From NCBI GenBank assembly GCA_018715105.1, contig DVMG01000191.1, forward strand, positions 1 to 5,163: DNA of 5,163 nt, written 5' to 3'. This stretch comes from Candidatus Ventricola intestinavium (GTDB taxonomy: Bacteria > Bacillota > Clostridia > Christensenellales > Aristaeellaceae). The stretch's first letter is position 1. Every line of letters starts with the position of its first letter. Under the pieces are notes generated by a model. It saw only the letters and a list, made by a program, of their open reading frames with translations, was not told where the DNA came from and did no database searches. The position numbers were made by a program, and so were the translations under genes. Below, piece after piece: positions 1 through 5,163 of the stretch.

Positions 1-1
1 G

Positions 2-1297
2 CTGACGCCGGAGGAGATCCGCCTGTTTGCACGCGGCGCGGCGGATGCAAGCATCCCGGATTACCAGCTTGCGGCACTGCTGATGGCCATCTGCTGGCGC
101 GGGATGAATGCGCAGGAGACGGCGTGCCTGACGATGGAGATGATGCATTCCGGAAGCGTGATCGATCTTTCCGCGATCGACGGCGTATGTGTGGATAAGC
201 ATTCCACCGGCGGCGTGGGCGACACGACGACGCTTGTGCTCGTGCCGCTGGCGGCGGCCTGCGGCGCAAAGGTGGCCAAGATCTCCGGCCGCGGGCTCGG
301 GCATACGGGCGGCACGCTGGACAAGCTGGAGAGCATTCCCGGATGCGGGGTGGAAATGACGCAGGAGCGTTTCATCCGCCAGGTGCAGGAGATCGGCTGT
401 GCGGTCATTGGTCAGACGCAGGATCTTTGCCCTGCGGATAAGGCGCTCTACGCGCTTCGCGATGTGACGGGCACGGTTGACTGCGTGCCGCTGATCGCTT
501 CCAGCATTGTCTCTAAAAAGCTGGCCAGCGGTGCGGGAGCCATCGTGCTGGATGTCAAGACGGGAAGCGGCGCGCTGATGCGCACGCTTGAAGAATCCAT
601 TGAATTGGCGAAGGCCATGGTGGACATTGGCACGCAGGCGGGGAAGCCCATTCTCGCCCTGGTGACGGGCATGGATCAGCCGCTTGGCACCCATGTGGGC
701 AATGCTCTGGAGGTCAAGGAGGCCATCGACATCCTCAGCGGCCGGGCAGGCGGCGATCTGCTGGCCGTATCCATGGAACTGGGAAGCCGCATGCTGATCG
801 CCGCCGGCTTGGCACGGGATACGAAGGAAGGAAAGGCCCGTATGCAGGCGGCGCTTGAAAGCGGCGCGGGGCTTGAAAAGCTGCGCGAGATGATCACGGT
901 GCAGGGGGGAGACGGGCGCGTCTGCGACGATGTCGGCCTGCTGCCGCAGGCCGCGCACAGGATCGCCGTGCCCGCGCCGCGAAGCGGATACATTGCGCAA
1001 ATGGATACCACGCAGATTGGGTATGTCGCGCAGGGGCTGGGCGCCGGCCGGAAGGAGAAGGACGATGTCATCGATCCCGCGGTAGGGCTTGTGATGAATG
1101 TGCGCATCGGCGATTCGGTAGAGAAGGGGCAGCCGCTGGCAACGCTGCATGTCAACAATCCGGCGATGGCCGGGGAGGCTGCCGCCCGCATGCAGCAGAC
1201 GATTCGGATTGCGGATGAAAAGCCCGTCCTCCCGCCGCTTGTCTATGCTGCGGTATCCCCGCAGGGTGTGGAAGGAGAAGAAGGGCGGCAGGCGTGA
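2..1297 (+). CDS. pdp: Pyrimidine-nucleoside phosphorylase, 5'-truncated by window edge
   Basis: This cytoplasmic salvage enzyme reversibly splits uridine, thymidine or deoxyuridine with phosphate into the free base and (deoxy)ribose 1-phosphate. The reading frame is open from base 2, and 431 residues are visible. Alignment from memory with the Geobacillus enzyme suggests about 15 N-terminal residues are missing. Seen in order: the end of the helical N-terminal domain (IPDYQLAALLMAI), the phosphate-binding loop KHSTGGVGD (bases 197-223), the family signature SGRGLGHTGGTLDKLE (284-331), and the pyrimidine-site residues Arg153, Ser168 and Lys172 of the visible fragment, which match Arg168, Ser183 and Lys187 of the Geobacillus protein. 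A C-terminal PYNP_C domain follows (about residues 325-405). All catalytic motifs are intact, with no frameshift. About 13 residues (SPQGVEGEEGRQA) extend past the usual end. It could be a stricter thymidine phosphorylase (deoA); the sequence alone does not settle substrate range. Confidence 0.95.
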   Translation: MTPEEIRLFARGAADASIPDYQLAALLMAICWRGMNAQETACLTMEMMHSGSVIDLSAIDGVCVDKHSTGGVGDTTTLVLVPLAAACGAKVAKISGRGLGHTGGTLDKLESIPGCGVEMTQERFIRQVQEIGCAVIGQTQDLCPADKALYALRDVTGTVDCVPLIASSIVSKKLASGAGAIVLDVKTGSGALMRTLEESIELAKAMVDIGTQAGKPILALVTGMDQPLGTHVGNALEVKEAIDILSGRAGGDLLAVSMELGSRMLIAAGLARDTKEGKARMQAALESGAGLEKLREMITVQGGDGRVCDDVGLLPQAAHRIAVPAPRSGYIAQMDTTQIGYVAQGLGAGRKEKDDVIDPAVGLVMNVRIGDSVEKGQPLATLHVNNPAMAGEAAARMQQTIRIADEKPVLPPLVYAAVSPQGVEGEEGRQA

Positions 1298-1361
1298 AAA
1301 CGCGATCCGAATGGATCCGGAAAGCCTGAACCCGATCGGAAAAAGACCAACCGGGGGAACT
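1298..1361 (+). other. Intergenic gap between phosphorylase and ABC exporter genes
   Basis: This 64-base spacer holds only short palindromic pieces: GATCC/GGATC (1304-1308 and 1313-1317, 4-base loop) and CCGATCGG (1332-1339). Neither is followed by a T tract, so no intrinsic terminator is evident. I could not find a convincing -35/-10 pair. Read-through from the upstream gene is therefore plausible but not shown. Confidence 0.5.
1353..1358 (+). promoter_or_regulatory. Ribosome binding site for the first ABC subunit
   Basis: GGGGGA lies 3 bases upstream of the ATG at 1362. The purine core is good but the spacing is short. It favours 1362 over the in-frame ATGs at 1311 and 1149, which lack a comparable site; the one at 1149 also lies deep inside the phosphorylase gene. 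Confidence 0.5.
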
Positions 1362-3182
1362 ATGAAAACGAAGGGAAAATTCAGCAGAAAGGCCCGCCTG
1401 CTCTCGCGTCATCTGCGCCCGGCGGCGGGCGCTTTTGCCGTGGGCATCGCGGCGTCGCTTGCGGCGACGCTGCTGCGCATGCTGTTTACGCAGATCATCC
1501 GTTTCACGGTGGATCATGCGCTGCTCGGAGACGTGAGCGGCCTGCCCGGGCCTCTTGTGTCGTTTGATTCGGGCGCGCTGCTTCTTCTGGCCTGCGCGGC
1601 GGCCGCCGCAGTGGCGCTGTTGGAGTTTGGCGCGGGCTTTATGCAGGATGCAAATCTGCCCAAGGGGTCGGAACGGTTTGTCAAATCCCTGCGCGATGCG
1701 CTGTATGGGCATATCCAGCGCCTGCCATACAGCTGGCATGTCAAAAACCCGACGGGCGATATCATTCAGCGATGCACGACGGATGTGGAGGTCGTGCGCA
1801 CGTTCATTGCGGATCAGATGGTGGAGCTTTTGACAACGGGCTTTCTGATCCTCGTGTACATGGCGGTGATGTTCGCCATGAATGTGCGGATTTCGCTGCT
1901 CGCGTTTGCGTTCATTCCGGTGATTGTGGCCTATTCCTTCGTCTTTTACAGGAGGGTCTCCGAGCGCTTTACACAGACGGATGAGGCGGAGGGCGTGCTC
2001 TCCAGCGTCGTGCAGGAGAACCTGACGGGTGTGCGCGTGATCCGCGCATTTGGCAGGGAGCGGGATGAACTCAGGAAGTTCAGGGAGAAGAATCAGCGCT
2101 ATACCGACCTGTGGATTCAGCTGGGCCATACGCTCACTGCATTTTGGACGCTGGGCGATATCATGAGCATGATGCAGGTTTTCGGCGTGATTGTGCTGGG
2201 TGTGCATATGTGCGTCGGCGGCGAGATCACGCTGGGCACCTATCTGGCGTTCGTCAGCTATACGCGTCAGCTCACGTGGCCGGTGCGCGCGCTGGGACGC
2301 ACGATTTCGGAGATGAGTAAGGCCGGCGTATCCATCGACCGGCTGCTCTATATCTTGGAATCGGAAGAAGAAAGAAAGCCGGAAAAACCGGTTTCTGCCG
2401 ATCTGCACGGGGAAATCCGCTTTGAGCATGTGAGCTTTGCCTATGAGGAAAAGCCCGTGTTGCGGGATGTGAGCTTCTGCATTCCCGGCGGCACAACGCT
2501 GGGCATCCTGGGGACGACGGGGAGCGGCAAGAGCACCATCGCGCTGCTGCTCGCGCGGCTGTATGATCCGGACGAGGGGCGCATCACCATCGGCGGTGTG
2601 GATCTGAGGGATATGGATCCGCACGAGCTGCGGCGCGGCGTAGGCGTGGTGCTGCAGGAACCCTTCCTTTTTTCGCGGACGCTTGAGGAAAATATCGCCA
2701 TCACGCGCAGCGGTGCGGAACACGCGGAGGTGGAGCGCGCGTCGCGCGAGGCCTGTCTGCATGAATCCGTGGCGGAGTTTAAGGAAGGATACAACACGGT
2801 GGTCGGCGAAAGAGGGGTGACGCTCTCCGGCGGACAGAAACAGCGGGCGGCCATCGCGCGCACGCTGCTTGAGCACGCGCCTGTGATGGTCTTTGACGAT
2901 GCGCTTTCCGCCGTAGACGCAAAGACGGATGAAGCGATCCGCGCACGCCTTCGCACGGCGGCAGGAGACGCCACGCTGATCCTCATCGCGCACCGCGTCT
3001 CCACGCTGATGGAGGCGGAACAGATCCTTGTCCTTGAAGAGGGACAGATTGTGGAACGCGGCACGCATGCGCAGCTCATGCGCCTGGGGGGCCGCTATGC
3101 GCATGTAGCAGGCATGCAGGCCGGCGGGTGTGAAACCGGGGAATCTCCGGCCCGCGCGGCGGAGGGAGGCGGCTTGGCATGA
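1362..3182 (+). CDS. ABC exporter half-transporter, subunit A (degenerate Walker B, YheI/BmrC-like)
   Basis: This 606-residue inner-membrane ABC exporter half fuses a transmembrane domain to an ATPase domain. Six hydrophobic segments are visible at about 21-42, 72-93, 153-174, 177-196, 261-287 and 290-304. The ATPase domain starts near 350: Walker A GTTGSGKST 384-392 (Lys390), Q-loop Gln432, signature LSGGQ 488-492, Walker B VMVFDD 508-513, D-loop SAVD 516-519, switch His544. The residue after the Walker B Asp is Asp513 (codon 2898-2900) instead of catalytic Glu, a hallmark of the non-canonical subunit in heterodimeric exporters. The start at 1362 is chosen because an ORF extended upstream would overlap the phosphorylase and has no similarity to exporter N termini. 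The last 20 residues are a Gly/Ala-rich tail beyond the normal domain end. The stop overlaps the next start, so the partner is subunit B. Substrate is unknown; the family often exports drugs or lipids. Confidence 0.93.
   Translation: MKTKGKFSRKARLLSRHLRPAAGAFAVGIAASLAATLLRMLFTQIIRFTVDHALLGDVSGLPGPLVSFDSGALLLLACAAAAAVALLEFGAGFMQDANLPKGSERFVKSLRDALYGHIQRLPYSWHVKNPTGDIIQRCTTDVEVVRTFIADQMVELLTTGFLILVYMAVMFAMNVRISLLAFAFIPVIVAYSFVFYRRVSERFTQTDEAEGVLSSVVQENLTGVRVIRAFGRERDELRKFREKNQRYTDLWIQLGHTLTAFWTLGDIMSMMQVFGVIVLGVHMCVGGEITLGTYLAFVSYTRQLTWPVRALGRTISEMSKAGVSIDRLLYILESEEERKPEKPVSADLHGEIRFEHVSFAYEEKPVLRDVSFCIPGGTTLGILGTTGSGKSTIALLLARLYDPDEGRITIGGVDLRDMDPHELRRGVGVVLQEPFLFSRTLEENIAITRSGAEHAEVERASREACLHESVAEFKEGYNTVVGERGVTLSGGQKQRAAIARTLLEHAPVMVFDDALSAVDAKTDEAIRARLRTAAGDATLILIAHRVSTLMEAEQILVLEEGQIVERGTHAQLMRLGGRYAHVAGMQAGGCETGESPARAAEGGGLA
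3161..3169 (+). promoter_or_regulatory. Strong Shine-Dalgarno for subunit B, inside the subunit A gene
   Basis: GGAGGGAGG ends 9 bases before the ATG at 3179 and lies within the last codons of subunit A. With the ATGA overlap at 3179-3182, it supports the chosen start and coupled translation of the two subunits. Confidence 0.8.
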
Positions 3183-4987
3183 ATGGGCGGGAAGAAAAAA
3201 AGACGGCGTTTTCCCTGACGCCCTGGAAACGGCTGTGGCCGTTTATCCTCAGGCAGAAGCATCTGGCGATTGCGGCCGTTGGGAGCAATCTGGTCCTGGC
3301 TCTGGCGGATTTTTATTTTCCGCTGCTGCAAAGCCGCGTGGTGGATCGGTTCATTGAGACGGGCACGCTGGCGGGCTTTGGATCCTATGCGGCATGGTAT
3401 CTTGCCGTGGTGGCGGTGGAGCTCATCGGCCTGCTGATCTATTTTATAAGCTGCATCCGCCTGGAGATGCTGCTCAGCCGGGATTTGAAGGAGGCGTGCT
3501 TTGTCAATCTGCAAAGGCTCAGCCTTGATTACTACAACGTGACCAGCGCAGGGCACACGCTCTCGCGCGTGATGACGGACACGGACCGGATTGCCAACCA
3601 GGTCGGATGGCTGTTTCCGGATATTCTGTGGGGTTTTGCGTATATCCTTGGCGTGTTTGGGGTGATGCTGTCCCTTTCGCCGGGGCTGGCGATGACATTG
3701 ATCGCCGTCGCTCCGCTGGTGACGGTACTCACGGTGTATTTCCAGAAAAAGCTGATCGCCCTGAACCGGGATGTACGGGCGCAGCATTCCAAAATCACCA
3801 GCAGCTATAACGAAGGCATCATGGGCGCGAAAACGAGCAAAACGCTGGCTCTTGAGGAAAAACTCAGCGCTGAATTTGAGCAGACGACGGAAAGAGCCGC
3901 GCGCGCGGGCATCCTGCACGGGCGTATGCGCGCCATCTATGTGCCGCTGATCGTGCTGTGCGGCACGCTGGCGGCCAGCGCCACCCTGCTGCGCGGAGGG
4001 GGCATGGTGATGCAGGGAGAGCTGAGCATCGGTGTGCTCAGCGCCTTCATGACCTACGCGCTCAGCCTGTTTCAGACATTCCGCCAGCAGGCGCAGCGCA
4101 TTTCCATGGCGTTTTCCCTGCAGGCCAATGTGGAGCGCGTGACCGACCTGGTGCATGAGACGCCCACCGTGCGTGACAGCGCGCAGGTTGAAGCAAAATA
4201 TGGAGACTGTTTTCATCCGAAGATGGAAAACTGGGAGGATATGCGCGGCGAGGTTGACTTTGACGACGTATCTTTCACCTATCCGGATGGAGGGGAGGAA
4301 GTGCTTTCCCACTTTTCCCTGCATGTGCCGGCGGGAAGCACGGTGGCCATCGTGGGCGAGACGGGAGCGGGCAAGAGCACGCTGGTCAATCTCGTCTGCC
4401 GGTTTTTTGAGCCGACGGGCGGGCGTGTGCTGATCGACGGACGGGACGTGCGCGAGCGCAGCCAGCTTTGGCTGCACAGCCATATCGGCTATGTGCTTCA
4501 GGCGCCGCATCTGTTTTCCGGCACAATCCGTGAAAACATCCGCTACGGACGGCCGGATGCCACGGACGAGGAGGTGCTGCAGGCGGCGCGCGCCGTGCAC
4601 GCAGATACCCTTGCAAAAAAACTCCCGCAGGGGTTTGACACCGATGTCGGCGAGTGTGGGGACAAGCTTTCCACAGGGGAAAAACAGTTGATTTCCTTTG
4701 CGCGGGCCATCATCGCCAAACCCCGGATCTTCGTGCTTGACGAGGCCACCAGCTCGGTGGATACCGCGACGGAGCAGCTGATCCAGCGCGCCACGCAGAC
4801 CCTGATGCAGGGCACCACGTCCTTTGTCATTGCGCACAGGCTTTCGACCATCCGCCAGGCGGACGTTATTCTGGTCATCGATCATGGGAAAATCGTGGAG
4901 CAGGGCACGCATGATTCGCTTTTAAAACAGCGAGGGGCGTATTATGAGCTTTACACCACGCAGCTCAGCTCTCCGCGCGCGGTCTGA
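3179..4987 (+). CDS. ABC exporter half-transporter, subunit B (catalytic Glu, LSTGE signature, YheH/BmrD-like)
   Basis: This 602-residue membrane half-transporter is the expected partner of subunit A. Six hydrophobic segments lie at about 28-50, 70-93, 145-166, 169-188, 251-274 and 282-301. The ATPase domain (from about 357) has A-loop Tyr368, Walker A GETGAGKST 393-401 (Lys399), Q-loop Gln441, Walker B IFVLDE 517-522 with catalytic Glu522 (codon 4742-4744), D-loop SSVD 525-528 and switch His553. The signature is LSTGE at 497-501 (bases 4667-4681) instead of LSGGQ. A polar linker of about 25 residues (331-356, including YGDCFHPKMENW) precedes the ATPase domain; I recall similar linkers in clostridial members of this clade. 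The start is fixed by the ATGA overlap and GGAGGGAGG. Paired with subunit A it should give one consensus site (this Walker B with A's LSGGQ) and one degenerate site. Substrate is unknown. Confidence 0.93.
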   Translation: MNGREEKKTAFSLTPWKRLWPFILRQKHLAIAAVGSNLVLALADFYFPLLQSRVVDRFIETGTLAGFGSYAAWYLAVVAVELIGLLIYFISCIRLEMLLSRDLKEACFVNLQRLSLDYYNVTSAGHTLSRVMTDTDRIANQVGWLFPDILWGFAYILGVFGVMLSLSPGLAMTLIAVAPLVTVLTVYFQKKLIALNRDVRAQHSKITSSYNEGIMGAKTSKTLALEEKLSAEFEQTTERAARAGILHGRMRAIYVPLIVLCGTLAASATLLRGGGMVMQGELSIGVLSAFMTYALSLFQTFRQQAQRISMAFSLQANVERVTDLVHETPTVRDSAQVEAKYGDCFHPKMENWEDMRGEVDFDDVSFTYPDGGEEVLSHFSLHVPAGSTVAIVGETGAGKSTLVNLVCRFFEPTGGRVLIDGRDVRERSQLWLHSHIGYVLQAPHLFSGTIRENIRYGRPDATDEEVLQAARAVHADTLAKKLPQGFDTDVGECGDKLSTGEKQLISFARAIIAKPRIFVLDEATSSVDTATEQLIQRATQTLMQGTTSFVIAHRLSTIRQADVILVIDHGKIVEQGTHDSLLKQRGAYYELYTTQLSSPRAV

Positions 4988-5147
4988 GCAAGAAAACAAG
5001 AAGAGCCATGGAGGATAAGAAAGGAAGGACAGGGAGGAAATGGAATGAGCATGAAAACGATCCGGCGTATGAGGGCGGTTGCCGCCGCAGAAAAGTTGGA
5101 AAGGATGTGAGGCACTTTTTTAAACCGGATAGAGAAAGGATACAGCC
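4988..5147 (+). other. Purine-rich spacer with two uncertain small ORFs
   Basis: This 160-base stretch follows the exporter operon. It holds a 47-codon ORF (5008-5151, weak ribosome site) whose TGA overlaps the next ATG, and a 21-codon ORF (5045-5110) preceded by GGGAGG at 5032-5037 with 7-base spacing. The two use different frames over the same bases, so at most one is likely to matter. A GGCGG/CCGCC hairpin (5074-5086) has no adjacent T tract, and the T6 run at 5116-5121 has only a weak A/T stem (AAAAGT 5091-5096 with ACTTTT 5114-5119). A weak promoter-like pair, TTGGAA (5096-5101) and TTTAAA (5119-5124) with 17-base spacing, matches 4 of 6 consensus bases in each box. None of these is established. 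Confidence 0.4.
5134..5140 (+). promoter_or_regulatory. Ribosome binding site for the gene starting at 5148
   Basis: GAAAGGA sits 7 bases before the ATG at 5148, a normal spacing for a Gram-positive start. It is the main reason for calling a gene start there. Confidence 0.5.
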
Positions 5148-5163
5148 ATGAACGGAATTCCAG
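5148..5163 (+). CDS. Start of an unidentified gene, truncated by window end
   Basis: Only five codons are visible (MNGIP), so no family can be assigned. The call rests on the well-placed GAAAGGA ribosome site and on the reading frame being open to the window edge. It runs in the same direction as the exporter genes and begins 160 bases after subunit B ends, so it could belong to the same transcript or have its own promoter. The in-frame evidence is minimal and the ATG may be fortuitous. Confidence 0.45.

Noticed and set aside
1248..1264. CTGCGG/CCGCAG hairpin near the end of the phosphorylase gene
   Set aside because: A 6-bp stem inside coding sequence with no following T tract, so not an intrinsic terminator.
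1295..1309. TGAAAACGCGATCCG resembles TGAAAACGATCCG at 5052-5064
   Set aside because: The match is short and needs a 2-base gap; the shared TGAAAACG also occurs at 1363. Chance similarity is the simplest explanation.
1149..1361. Upstream extension of subunit A to ATG 1149 or 1311
   Set aside because: The added residues are out-of-frame phosphorylase and spacer sequence, unlike exporter N termini, and neither ATG has a good ribosome site.
1152..3104. 650-codon open frame on the minus strand opposite ABC subunit A
   Set aside because: It is antisense to an exporter gene with every ABC motif intact. Its translation is rich in Arg, His and Gln with no recognisable domain, as expected of a shadow frame in GC-rich DNA.
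3095..4912. 605-codon open frame on the minus strand opposite ABC subunit B
   Set aside because: Same reasoning: Arg/His/Gln-rich shadow of a clearly functional + strand gene, with no domain or credible start.
5074..5121. Hairpin plus T6 run as a terminator after the exporter operon
   Set aside because: The GC stem (5074-5086) is about 30 bases from the T run, and the stem next to the T run is a weak A/T pairing with a 17-base loop.

Overview
This is a GC-rich window with third codon positions mostly G or C. All real genes lie on the + strand. The proteins look like those of a GC-rich Gram-positive member of the Bacillota, probably a clostridial lineage: the first gene resembles the Bacillus/Geobacillus pyrimidine-nucleoside phosphorylases, and the next two form an exporter pair of the YheI/YheH (BmrC/BmrD) kind. 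The taxonomic placement is inference from resemblance only.

Layout: (1) positions 2-1297, a pyrimidine-nucleoside phosphorylase (Pdp/DeoA family) missing only about 15 N-terminal residues because the window begins inside it. (2) A 64-base gap with no convincing terminator or promoter. (3) 1362-3182 and 3179-4987, two half-size ABC exporters (six membrane helices plus one ATPase domain each) that share an ATGA stop/start overlap and are almost certainly co-translated. (4) 4988-5147, a purine-rich spacer with two small, uncertain ORFs. (5) At 5148, the probable first five codons of another gene that continues past the window.

How they work together: the two ABC proteins should form one heterodimer. 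The first has Asp at the catalytic Glu position after Walker B, and the second has a degenerate signature motif (LSTGE). Walker A/B of one subunit pairs with the signature of the other, so both defects fall in the same composite ATP site, leaving one degenerate and one consensus site. This is the known arrangement of asymmetric exporters such as BmrCD and TM287/288. The phosphorylase is a nucleoside salvage/catabolism enzyme and has no obvious mechanistic link to the exporter; shared transcription is possible but unproven.

I see no RNA gene, mobile element, CRISPR array or clearly new system. The most interesting points are the site asymmetry and the unexplained small ORFs in the 3' spacer.
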